A stretch of DNA of 64,000 nucleotides, taken from positions 1,364,001 to 1,428,000 of the forward strand of contig PQWQ01000008.1 of the NCBI GenBank assembly GCA_002943765.1, written 5' to 3'. Shown here one piece after another: positions 23,701 to 34,202 of this stretch; position 1 is the first letter of the stretch, and each line of letters starts with the position of its first letter. The DNA comes from Psoroptes ovis (Eukaryota > Arthropoda > Arachnida > Sarcoptiformes > Psoroptidae). The position numbers and the translations under genes are program-made. Below the pieces are notes generated by a model, which was not told the DNA's origin, searched no databases, and saw only the letters and a program-made list of their open reading frames with translations.

Positions 23701-26508
23701 TTCCAGAGATTCAATCGATTCATTAATGATTCAATGGATTCAAGATCCGTATTGATCGATTGATCAATTGATCAATCGATCTCAAATTCGAATTGAATTC
23801 AATAATTAGCATAATTAATGTCATGTTATTTTTGCAGCAGGTAAACTTGTTCAATCAATCAATCAATCATCAATCAATGAACTCGATGATTGATGATAAT
23901 TTTGTATTGATCATTATTAATTTCGATTATTGAAATTCTGAAAATCGAATCAATTAGATTCAAATTGATTCATTTGTATTCAAATACAATTCAATTGTTT
24001 CGAGGATTGAATTTGACAAATGATCGAGTGATCAAATGTAGCAAATACAACAAATAAAGACATAATAAACAATAAATAAATTTGATCATGATTGATTTCA
24101 ATTCAATTTGAATTCATTGGGCAATTTGTATAGCAATTACAATTACAATCAATTGTTTTGTTTTATTCATTCAATAAATGAATTTGACAACAATAACGTT
24201 GATTGTTTATGAAATTAATGGGAATTCATATGAAACAATCAATCGTAAAGAAATCATTGAATCACTACAAGAGCACCATTGAATTCTTAAGAATTCATTG
24301 AATTCCTTAGAATCAATGATGATGACGACAGAATTGCTTGTTATTGTCGTCGATGTATTTGAATCTTTGCAATCTCTGCATTTGACAGGCAGCAGTAACC
24401 AAGCAAACGAGAATTTTCCGGGCAGCCCGTACCCGAGAATTGATTTTCCGTGATTCTATGATCAAGCGAGCACGGTTACCCCATCAGCGACAAAAGTCTC
24501 AGGTGGTTCAAATGATCAACCGAAGCTATTTATAACCACAGAAGAACAACAGAGAACAAAAACCGTATTTTATGAGCCTCCTTTGGAATTATACGGGCTG
24601 AAAAATGTCAAACATGAATACCCGAATGATAATATCGATGTTGAGTAAATATTTACATCCATGTAAATATTTACACCTTTCCAATTTGGTTATTTATATC
24701 GGAGTGCATTTATTTTTAAATTTTTGAATTTTTTTTTTTGGCTCAAAAATGAATGATATTCAATGAAATATTTACGTGGAATTATGCTGGCCGTAAACAA
24801 ACAAATGGTTCCATATGGTTTCAATGTTCGGGCCAAAGTTTCCAAAGATTAAGTGATGGAATCGGCCGATTATCGGGGCTATACTTTCCGATACTTTTCG
24901 GGATATTTTGCTTGGTATTCATGGTTGAGTTCCATGGTTAATCGGCCAAGTTGCTGGATCGTAGTTCGAGCGGTGTTCTAACGGTGACCGGGTGATGATG
25001 GAGGCGACAGATTGGTTATGGTGGTGGTAGTAATAATGTGGATAGTGAAAATCATATCTTCATCACCATTATCTTCATCAGAATATCATCGATAATCGTG
25101 TAAATTAAAACAATCAAATTGTAATCAAATGAATAATTCATAATCGAATATATTACGATCTGAATTGATATTCATTATTTTAATTGTTTTCAAATGATTC
25201 TTCATAATGATTATGAAGATAATAATAATAATACCAATTAGATTAATTATGATCATAAATATATTCAATTGTATTGAAATATTGATGATAAAATTAATCG
25301 TTAAACATTTAAAATCAATCGAATAAATGATTTATTATACAATTGTAACTATTGTATACAAACAATTACTTTCTATGATCATTATGTAAACATTGAGCCG
25401 TTGTAGTACTACTTTTTATTTTTTAAATAAGTTTACTTTGATTACATAAATGATTTTTTAGGGTTTAATTTAATTAAATGAAGGTTTTTTTTCATTAATC
25501 TAATTAAATCAAAGTAAATTCAGTGATTTTTTTTATTTCGGTGAACGATTTCTTAGAATTGAATCGTACCTTTAATAATTCGAAACCCATTAAACCTATT
25601 TTTGCTTAGAAAGAACAAGGAAATTCATTCGATTCGATTGTACAAGAATCGTAGAAGAAATGCCGTACGAATTTCATTCCGAAAAAGCCGAAATTCAGAA
25701 ATTCGAATAACTTTAGCCCTTGCAGCCGCATTGTGTGGCCGCTAAAGACCATGCGATGCCCAAGCCGGGTGCTGTGCGCTCGTATAATGACCGGAAACCT
25801 TTTATTCAGGTAACATTTTAACCCTTTCTCTCTCTCTCTCAACACTCTTTGACCCTTTGGAAATCAAAACAATCGAAAATGGTAAAAACATACCGGTCCT
25901 AAATTAATAAATCCATTACGTTTAGCAATTTGATTGGCCATTTGTTGTTCAACATTACGTTTGAATCGCACATGAAATGAATTTGTAAATATTTCCGGTG
26001 GATTACCATATGTATCGTTGATCATTAACACAATAATCAATGTGAATGTAATTAATATTAATGATGATGTCCGATTTAAAAATCGCAATGGCCATCGATA
26101 ACTTTTCGAACGTTTGTTAGCTGATGTCGATGTTGATGATAGTAATGATGATAATCGAAAATTATTATCATCATCATTGTTGGACATCGATAACATCGAT
26201 AATAGTGATGATCGATTATTGATAATTAAATCATTCGATTTAGATTTAAAATGATTCATCGAATGATGGTGATGATAATCAGAATTATTTTGATGATCTA
26301 TGAATTGATGATAATCACTATCGCAATTGTCACAATTGTTATCTTGTTGATGATGGTCACAATCATTCGATTGATTCGATTGATTTAAATGATGGCTAAA
26401 CCTTGGCCGCTGCGGCTTCTGCCGTGGCCGCTGATCATCTTGATGGCAATCATCACAATCAATATTTGTCGTTGATGATAATAATGATGAATTGGATGAT
26501 GATGACAT
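20740..26508 (-). CDS. amon: Prohormone convertase 2 (amontillado), 7 exons
   Basis: Subtilisin-like endoprotease of dense-core vesicles that cuts neuropeptide precursors at dibasic sites. Exons (minus strand) 26508-25894, 23496-23392, 22649-22457, 22388-22297, 22222-21567, 21486-21082 and 21016-20740 join in phase to 780 residues. Prodomain: PEIFTNSFHVRFKR through the cleavage site RIKR/GYKS. Catalytic domain: Asp321 (IMDDGVDYMHPDL), His362 (DDWFNSHGTRCAGEV) and Ser537 (SGTSAAAPEAAG). The oxyanion residue is Asp464 (WASGDGG), the hallmark of PC2 against Asn in furin/PC1. The P domain ends near KEWILMIHGTK. PC2 normally needs the 7B2 chaperone, not seen here. Odd: exon 1 adds about 140 Ser/His/Asp/Asn-rich residues before the hydrophobic segment at 149-163. 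Introns 22650-23391 and 23497-25893 hold no gene I can recognise; the latter has GC-richer relic-like patches at 24400-24500 and 24800-25020. Confidence 0.95.
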
Positions 26509-27509
26509 GACAGAATTGAGAATGAATTGAATTAGATTAATTTTGTATTCAAAGAATTAAACTGGATTTATTGAATTAATGATGATGATAATCAATCGAT
26601 AATCGATTACATAGATAAACACACAGCTGCAACTGAATTAAGCATTTAAAACAATCGATTGTGAAATGATTTAATTTTTGAAAAAAAAATAATAATAATA
26701 AATCACAGAACAATTAATTGATTTAATTAATTAAAATTAATTAGAATTTAATAATGATGATTATATTGTTAAATTGTGACCAACACAATAGGTCATCCAT
26801 AAGGTCAAGTGTTGTTAGTGTTTTCAAAAATACACGACAAGTGTTGATCAAATATAATAAGGTTATATCATTAATCAATTATCATCTTGTTATTGTTGCT
26901 GGTGTTGTTCATGTTGTTCATGTTAATGTTTGATATTACTGATGTTTACAATGTACCATATTGGTCAGTGAATGAACATGGAAAAGAAACACACAAACAC
27001 AATCGGGTATAGCCTTACAAAGTATTGTAACATATAGCCCTGTCTCATCATCATATCTTTCAGTCAGATTCAGAGTACTGGTTTGTATATTCTTTGAATA
27101 ATGGTCGCTATTCGTTGTTGCTAATCGCTATTGGTTGTTTGTTGTTGTCAATGGTATATAATAATAATAATACGTTGTTATAATATCATTAACATTGATT
27201 ATTCGTTTGTTTGAATATTCGTTTGTTCGTATGTTTGTTTGTTTATTATTGATTATCATTGTATCATCATTATCATTTAGATTTGTTTTAGGGTTTTTGA
27301 TTCAATTGATTATTATATTACTATTATTAATAATATTTACTTTTTTGGGTTGGTGTTTTATATATATTTATTTTTTTTGTAACTATGTATATTGTTATTA
27401 TCAATGGACATGCACCACATACACAAGTACTAAAAAATCTATATATATTCATATATGCGTTTGCGTGTAATGCAGCTGAATGCGATTCATTCATAAGTTA
27501 CCACGGATT

Positions 27510-27630
27510 CTGTTGTTGTTGTTGGATCCTATGGTTGGATTCTGTCTGTCGCAGAAGTCTGCTGTTTTGGGATTCAATGGTTGGATTCTGTTGTTGGATT
27601 CTGCTGTTGTTGTCGGATTCTGTCGCTGAA
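27510..27630 (+). repeat. Imperfect minisatellite with GTTGGATTCTG units
   Basis: The core GTTGGATTCTG or a close variant occurs at about 27514, 27534, 27581, 27593 and 27611, separated by TTG/CTG-rich spacers. Period is irregular (about 12-47 bp). Confidence 0.55.
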
Positions 27631-28236
27631 TTACCATTGTCATTTACCATCAGTGATTCGGGCGTACGATTGCGGAATATTCGCGGAATATGGTATCCAT
27701 ATATAGAATCATTCATATATATTTTATATTTTTGAAATAATAATCTTGAATCTTGAATCTTGAATAATATTGATAATCTTATTATTATTATTTTGTTGAT
27801 TACGTCAATACAACATGTGTGTATATAGAATTTGTGTACATGATCAGTGAATATAGCTGATATTTACTGATATAGCGAATCAATTCGATTTTGGCAAAAA
27901 TTGAATAAAATTTGAAAATCTCAAAAGAAAACCTGTCATTCGCAAGAATCTGATAGAATTAGCGAGCTGATAACCATCAAGCTTGTAGTGTGTATGCTTG
28001 GGGAAACTTCTTTGAAGTTTCGAAGAAGTTCAAAGCTTCTTAAGAAGATTTTTTTTTTTTTTTTTTTTTGGAAGAATTTCAATCAAATTAGTTGATGATT
28101 CGTATGTTCACAGAGATTATGTCGAATTATCGATCGATTCTGTTCGGAATATTTCGAGAATATCAATGGTATGGTATCAATACTAGTGGCCAGTAAGGCC
28201 TCGAAGGCGTCAATGAAATAAATGTCAAAAAAATGA

Positions 28237-28275
28237 ATCGGGCCCCGGAGCCCGATCAGGGTCCTATGGACCCTG
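28237..28275. repeat. Two back-to-back GC-rich hairpins
   Basis: ATCGGGC...GCCCGAT (28237-28256) is directly followed by CAGGGTCC...GGACCCTG (28257-28275). Both are near-perfect inverted repeats with very short loops in AT-rich surroundings. Confidence 0.6.
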
Positions 28276-28629
28276 AAATAGTTGGCCCTAAATTTGATTA
28301 ATTTGTTGATAATTTGTGAATAACAATCGAATCAATAATTTGCAAAGAATCAGAAAAGAATACAAGGCCCCAAAGTGATTCGATTGGGCCTAGCGGCAAA
28401 AATTATATATGTAATGTATATGAGATATATAAAACAATATAAATAAATAAATAGATAAATCTATTGGAAATGGAATTATAATGAATCTGATAAAGAATGA
28501 TGTAAATATTGTTTTAAATGAAAAAAATGGTTTCATAAAATATTTTAATCCAATTTTGGAATTTAATAATCAAAATAATAGATTATTTACTGAATCGTCG
28601 AATTGGTAGTTTGGTCAAAAAGAATCATA

Positions 28630-28710
28630 TTCGATTGTCCCATAAGTTCTTGCCGTTTTTTAAATTTTTTTTTCATTCGAAAAATGGCAAGAACTTATGG
28701 GACAACCTAA
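28630..28710. mobile_element. Mariner-like MITE, CCCATAAGTTCTTGCC subfamily
   Basis: 81 bp between TA dinucleotides. The left arm reads TTCGATTGTCCCATAAGTTC and the right arm is its near complement ending GGGACAACCTAA. Arms reach nearly to the centre, so the whole unit can fold. The left end is diverged (CGA for AGG). Confidence 0.75.
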
Positions 28711-28739
28711 TATATTCTATCGTATATTCACATATATAA

Positions 28740-28848
28740 TTTAAAGTTTTAATTCGTAGTTTTGAAATTAAATTTCATAATTTTACAATTCAAAATTCGA
28801 TTTAAAACTACGAAAATTATTTTTAAAACTACGAATTAAAACTTTAAA
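28740..28848. mobile_element. Foldback/MITE-like element with 24-bp perfect inverted ends
   Basis: Positions 28740-28763 (starting TTTAAAGTTTTAATTCG) are exactly complementary to 28825-28848. The AT-rich middle carries a further copy of AAAACTACGAA at 28804-28814. No target-site duplication is clear and the ends do not match the mariner-like family next to it. Confidence 0.6.
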
Positions 28849-29272
28849 CTCTTGTATATAAGAATATATTTATATATATATTGTATATTACTCATATATA
28901 TTTTATATAAATTTGGTATTGCCATTTAAGAGTGGATCTTACGATAACCTTGCGCATGGACCATTGTCATTTTGATTATTATTATAAATACGATTATCAT
29001 CATTTGATATTAATAAATACACATCATATATACCAAATGAGATATCTTGAAGTGTTTAGTTCATTTTGTTCACCATTCACCATTCAGCACTTATACTTAG
29101 CAGTTCAGTCGATTAACAGTAAGGGCCCTAGGGGACCCATGGATAGTGAAAACATTGAGTAAATACACACTGCTGCCCAAAAATAGGCAGAATGAATCTA
29201 AATGAATATTCTTCTTCATTTCATGGATTTATTCATTCATAGAATTTCGTAGAATTCAAAATTGCAAATATA

Positions 29273-29354
29273 TTAGGTTGTCCCATAAGTTCTTGCTGCT
29301 GTTTTAGATATTTTTTCCATTAGAAAAACGACAAAAACTTATAGGACAACCTAA
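29273..29354. mobile_element. Mariner-like MITE, CCCATAAGTTCTTGCC subfamily
   Basis: 82 bp flanked by TA. It starts TTAGGTTGTCCCATAAGTTC and ends AGGACAACCTAA. The right arm has mutated to ACAAAAACTTATAGG, so this is an older copy than the one at 30663. Confidence 0.75.
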
Positions 29355-29768
29355 TATTTTTTTTTTTCGATAGAATTTGATTGAATTGGATTTTGTGTTC
29401 ATAACACACGAATTCTTATTCTAATTCTTATTCTTATTCCAAGAATAATTTCCTAAGAATTTTATGAATTAAAGATCGAATAAAGAATTTGACGTTTCGA
29501 GAATCGAAATTGAATTCAAGCAGAATTCGAGAATCCGAATTGAATTGAATCGAGAATCAATGATGATAATAATAATAATGTTGATGAAATCCAAAATGAT
29601 GATAAGGAAACAAATGAATTCCTATGAATATGCATTTAGACATGTATACAGTTGTAGACTATGTGCATAAAAATAGATGATGTGTACCGTTATTTATTTA
29701 TTTTATTTCGTTTTTTCGGATAAATTCATTGGAAATTCTGTGTGTGATTATGAATGAATTATGTATTA

Positions 29769-29849
29769 TAGCCTGTCCGAAAAGTTCATTACGCTTAATC
29801 TCAATAGAGTTGCCCATGGAAATCGGCCAGAACTTTACGGACAATCTAA
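29769..29849. mobile_element. Mariner-like MITE, CCGAAAAGTTCATT subfamily
   Basis: TA-flanked unit with left arm GCCTGTCCGAAAAGTTCATT and right arm GAACTTTACGGACAATCTAA. The non-palindromic centre (CTCAATAGAGTTGC, AATCGGCCA) is shared with the copies at 30053 and 55607, which defines a second subfamily. Confidence 0.7.
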
Positions 29850-29933
29850 TAGATTCGATAAGATTGTCACCGTTATGGGGATTCTGTTGATTTTGTTTGA
29901 TTTTATTGATTATATTCTATGATATTCAAAATA

Positions 29934-30017
29934 TTAGATTGTCCCATAAATTCTTGCCGTTTTTAAAATTTTTTTTTTTTCATTCAAAAAATGGCAAGAA
30001 CTTATGGGACAACCTAA
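29934..30017. mobile_element. Mariner-like MITE, CCCATAAGTTCTTGCC subfamily
   Basis: 84 bp flanked by TA. Left arm TTAGATTGTCCCATAAATTC, right arm GAACTTATGGGACAACCTAA, joined by a T-rich centre; it can fold over almost its full length. Confidence 0.78.
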
Positions 30018-30052
30018 TATGATTTATCCTATAAATGTGATATTATCATCTA

Positions 30053-30135
30053 TTATGTTGTCCTAAAAAGTTTATTCCGATTAATCTCAATAGAGTTGCT
30101 TATGAAAATCGGCCAGAACTTTACGGACAACCTAA
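30053..30135. mobile_element. Mariner-like MITE, CCGAAAAGTTCATT subfamily
   Basis: 83 bp flanked by TA. It begins TTATGTTGTCCTAAAAAGTT and ends ACTTTACGGACAACCTAA, with the same CTCAATAGAGTTGCT and AATCGGCCA centre as the copy at 29769. It lies 35 bp from the preceding element. Confidence 0.72.
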
Positions 30136-30662
30136 TATATGATTTCTTCGGAATACAAAATATTCCGTACAGAATATTCTCTTCGAAAAATTCCTAGAAT
30201 TTCACAGGAAGGTGCCTGAATTCCATTCATCGATGAATGATATTTTTGGTGAAATATCGATGATGATCCTCTCCTGCTAGCTCTCGCATGGATAAGCATA
30301 AACAAGTGTTTTCGTCGAGTGTTTTTCGAAATGAATAAACTAATTAAACCTTTTGAATTTTCAATTAGAATGCATCCATTCTAATTGAATCCATTCACTT
30401 TGAATGAAACCATTTGAATCCATCTAATTCAAATGCACCCAATTTGGAATTTAATTGAAACTGCTTGATCATCGAAATTTGATACTTTCGATAATATTAT
30501 TATAAACAAAAGCCCATTATTCATTATTTATCATCGAAAAATTCCGAATTGAAAATGTCAAAAAATCATCGAAAATCATTAATAATTCTGCTGTATGGAG
30601 ATGATTATATTTCGAGAAAATTTCCAGAAACGAAAACCTTTCCGAAAACATTTCTCCAAGTA

Positions 30663-30744
30663 TTAGGTTGTCCCATAAGTTCTTGCCGTTTTTTTAGATT
30701 TTTTTTTCATTTGAAAAACGGCAAGAACTTATGGGACAACCTAA
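30663..30744. mobile_element. Mariner-like MITE, best-preserved copy
   Basis: 82 bp flanked by TA. The arms TTAGGTTGTCCCATAAGTTC and GAACTTATGGGACAACCTAA are perfect complements, continuing into TTGCCGTTTTT / AAAAACGGCAA with only a T-rich loop between them. This is the reference copy for the subfamily. Confidence 0.82.
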
Positions 30745-31358
30745 TATTTTTCTGAATTTTTTGCTAATTACAAATTACCATAAAATTCAAATCCACTAAT
30801 TACAAATTACTAATTAATCATTTTTTACATATTAATACCTTCTTTTCGGTACACCAAAAAAAAAATCTTCAATTAAAATTGGAAAAATCAAAATTCAGCT
30901 CCTCATATTTTATCGCTCGACAGGCGCCATAATGGCGCCCATTCAAAAATGACATGATCCGTGTCGTCGTCGGCAGCAGCCATCAATCGGCTAATTACGG
31001 TTCGAATTACGATTCGAAAAAGAAGAAAATGAAAATCTTACAAAATTTATGAATGGCTCCCAGCCCAAATAAACTGCCATGATGGCAGTTTTTTTCAGTC
31101 TCCACGATCATCATCATCATCATCAGCGATTGACGTCATAGTCGGCGCCGGCTCAGCCCGAGTAACTGCCGACCACTTTGACTTTCCAACCATTTCACAC
31201 TTGGAATTCGATTAGATTCGGCTCCCGAATCGGGCCGTGTTGGCGAACCCGAATCAATTTTGGCCAAAATCATGATCAGAAAATCGGTAATAATTTGTGA
31301 TAATAATGACATGTATTAGTATGTAGACGTGTTGATACTAGTTGAAGCCCTTAGTGAT

Positions 31359-31472
31359 CAGTGGTTCTCAACCACTTTTGTATACCGCCAAATTTTGAAA
31401 TTTTCAAATTTTCAAAATTTGGCGGCACAAGAAACTGTGCCGCGGCACCTGAAAAAAGGTTGAGAATCGCTG
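31359..31472. mobile_element. hAT-like MITE
   Basis: 114 bp with terminal inverted repeats CAGTGGTTCTCAACC and GGTTGAGAATCGCTG (two mismatches), the typical hAT-type end. The centre holds a second inverted repeat around CCGCCAAATTTTGAAA / AAAATTTGGCGG and GGCACAAGAAACTGTGCC. I could not identify an 8-bp target-site duplication, so it may be old. Confidence 0.72.
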
Positions 31473-31938
31473 CCCAAACGCTTAGACAATGATGGACCAA
31501 AGTTGACTTCGAGTTTTCGAACGATTTTTTATTAGATTTTGATGTACAGAATTTATGAATTTTTTATTGAATTTCTTCATTGATCAATGTGATAAATCCA
31601 ATTATATCTGTCATGATAAAGTCTAAAAATCATGAAATTCGTCTTTTGTGAATATCCCCCAAAAAACCGCAATATTGCATTGAAATATTGCAATGTTAAA
31701 AATTAACATTGCATCAGGCATTCCAATTCTGAGAATCAACTACCACACAAGGTAGAAAAAATATAAAATTAACAAAATAATTGAAAATAAAATAAGATTA
31801 AATAAAAATTATTAAAACAAAATTTAAAATTGTGTTTTTTATGATATATCCATTTTTTTGGAAACAACACAACAATCCATGACATCAAAAAAGTCAATTC
31901 AATTCGATTGATTCGTATGAATAAAAAATGAATATTTT

Positions 31939-32029
31939 TGACGTTGTCCGTAAAGTTTAGTCCAATATTTTCCATTCATTTTCGGCTAAGAGTTAATAGA
32001 AAATCCGTCAAAAATTTTCGGACAACCAT
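31939..32029. mobile_element. Diverged mariner-like MITE
   Basis: Arms GTTGTCCGTAAAGTTT and AAATTTTCGGACAACC resemble the other copies with mismatches; the centre differs from both main subfamilies. Boundaries are approximate. Confidence 0.5.
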
Positions 32030-32442
32030 ATTGTCAAATATGTATTGAGTGAATATATACGAACATATATATAATTGTGTATATCGAATGTGTATATATC
32101 ATACAGGTTATGTTGGACCCATAATTTAATCAGATCTGTTTTTGTTTTTTGTTTTTGTTTTTTTTTTTTTTTTTTTTTTTGAATTAATCAAATTTTTCAA
32201 TCAATCAGTCTTTAATCAATTTCATATATTATGATTAAATGTCAGAGTTTATTTGTTGATTGAATATATTATTTATGCATAAATATATCAATTATACATG
32301 TGTATGTATATGTTTCATATATGTTCTATGGCGCCATATATATGTTACTGTTCATTTATACATATAAACCTCTAGGTATACATGTACATGCATATATATG
32401 TATATATACATGTACATGTGTATAGATATGTGTGAACATATA

Positions 32443-32523
32443 ATGGGTTGTCCCATAAGTGCTTGTCGTTTTTTAGATGGAAAAAAATTCAAAAAAACTG
32501 CAAGAACTTATGGGACGACCTAA
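32443..32523. mobile_element. Mariner-like MITE, CCCATAAGTTCTTGCC subfamily
   Basis: 81 bp flanked by TA. It starts ATGGGTTGTCCCATAAGTGC and ends ACTTATGGGACGACCTAA. A few substitutions separate it from the copy at 30663. Confidence 0.75.
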
Positions 32524-33302
32524 TATGTGTTATATCGAGAAATTTTCGAGGAAAATTTTCCCCCAAAAAAAATTCTGATAAAAAAAACTTTCCAAGAAAA
32601 AAAATTCGAATTCTAAATTTTTTTTCTGTTGGGAAAATTTCTCCGCTCTTTCCACTATCTGTCCGTGGAAAAATTTCTTTGATTAAAAATTAATTAATTT
32701 TGATTAATCAAAATTTTTATTTATAAATTATTCGAATGACAAAGATGTATATATAGTAGAAGAAATACATGTTCAAAATTAGAGTGAATTAGAGGAAAAT
32801 GATGAATCAAAGAATTTCAATAATTTGAAAAATAATTTATCGGGGAATATTTCTCGGGAATTTCGGAAAATTTCCAATTAAAAAAAAACATTCTTCGATG
32901 AAATTCGATGAAACAATCAGTTAGATGTTCTTGGTCGATCAGGCCTAGTGCAGGTATGGACCGTGTTCAGGTAGGTATGTAAAGCCTCCCGGCGCTACAC
33001 AGGCAACGAGTGCTCGAATATTCAAGTTTGCGTGCCGATCGTCAAAGAACTTCTTGGGGGAACCTAATGATTATATAATGAGTAATTATTTATATGAATG
33101 ATTCAAATGATGATGATAATAACTAATTAATTATTAATTATTCATTGTTGAAATTGTAAGTTGATGAATGAAATAAAATTCGAATGGAATTTAATTGTAA
33201 TTGACGTAATTACATCAAAATAATAAATATCAAATTGTCCGTGTAGAGAAATTTCCCGTGAAGAAATTGTCTAATTAAGCCAGCAGTTAATCATCTGTGC
33301 GT

Positions 33303-34202
33303 TCAAAGCTCTTCATTACATTTGTATGCTTTACGACAATCGGCACCATTACGGCCAATACGTACAGCCTCGAAACTGGCGCTAAACGGTAATGAACGTT
33401 GAGTTTCAAGCATATAACTGGTTGCGTATCTGTTAGTGTGCGGGGAATTGAAGAAATAATTATAAAGATAATTAGTCAAAAGAACCAAAGGGTTAATTTT
33501 TGAAACACGTGTTACGAAAATTGTTGCAGCACGTGCTACTGTACTTACCCGCCAATCTGTGCAATCAAACTACCCAATTCACGACTTTCTCTGGCTGCAT
33601 TCCATGCACTTTCACATATTGACCGTTTAATACATTGTTTATCAGTGGCCAGTACTGATCGGACATAACCTTGAACAATCGAAATGCCAGCTTGTGCAGC
33701 ATTATCAATCGTATCACGTAATCTTGATGTTGTCGAGCTGGAACGTGCTCGCTGGCCAAACGAAGATTTCAGTACTTCGAGCATCTTTTGGGGAGAAATT
33801 TTTCAGAAAAGTTTTTTACCAGAAAATTTCCCAGCTTACCTTTACGAATACGTTGAGCACCTGGCGTGATGTGGCCATCGTCTCCTCGTTGGTACCAAAC
33901 AACAGCTTCAGCATGGTTTTGACCACGTTCTTAGCATTTAAATATTGTAATATTTCACGTTTATCTTGATTCAACCGAATATTTCGTTCATCCACCATTG
34001 GGTTACCATTGTCCACACTGGTAACGTTGGCAAACATGTACTGATGATGAGGTTGGTGATGGTGGTGGTGATGTTGGGTCAAATGATCATTGATTTGTTG
34101 TTGTGTTGGCTGCTTTGGTTGTTGCTGTTGATGTTGTTGGCCGCTGGTCGTCGATATTACCATCAAACCAATGATGATGATTGCCAAGGTTTTCGTCGAC
34201 AT
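33303..34202 (-). CDS. Small secreted protein of unknown function, 3 exons
   Basis: I do not recognise the family. Exons (minus strand) 34202-33840, 33784-33549 and 33429-33303 join in phase to 241 residues. The N-terminus is a clear signal peptide (MSTKTLAIIIIGLMVISTTSG), followed by a Gln/His-rich stretch, a helical-looking region, and two CX5C pairs: CIKRSIC in exon 2 and CRKAYKC near the C-terminus. No transmembrane segment follows, so export is expected. The short spacings, conserved-looking SYMLETQRSLPF and GRNGADC segments and good splice sites (GTAAGC, GTAAGT) argue that the gene is real. The start is set at 34202 because the in-frame start further out (34229) is TTG. It stands alone in the MITE-rich stretch. 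Confidence 0.75.

Larger units (their letters stand above)
26509..33302. other. Repeat-rich intergenic region with clustered MITEs
   Basis: 6.8 kb with no supported protein gene. It holds eight mariner-like mini-elements, a foldback element, an hAT-like element, a short minisatellite, two GC-rich hairpins and long T homopolymers (28049-28070, 32158-32180), listed separately. The open frames at 27385-27735, 30549-30755 and 32448-32693 run across these repeats and are rejected. Confidence 0.7.

Noticed and set aside
24753..24941. 62-residue plus-strand frame in PC2 intron 1
   Set aside because: GC-richer patch but no recognisable protein; more likely a decayed repeat.
30549..30755. 68-residue open frame
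   Set aside because: Its second half is the MITE at 30663-30744 read through; no coding signal.
32448..32693. 81-residue Lys/Phe-rich open frame
   Set aside because: It starts inside a MITE and continues through A/T homopolymers.
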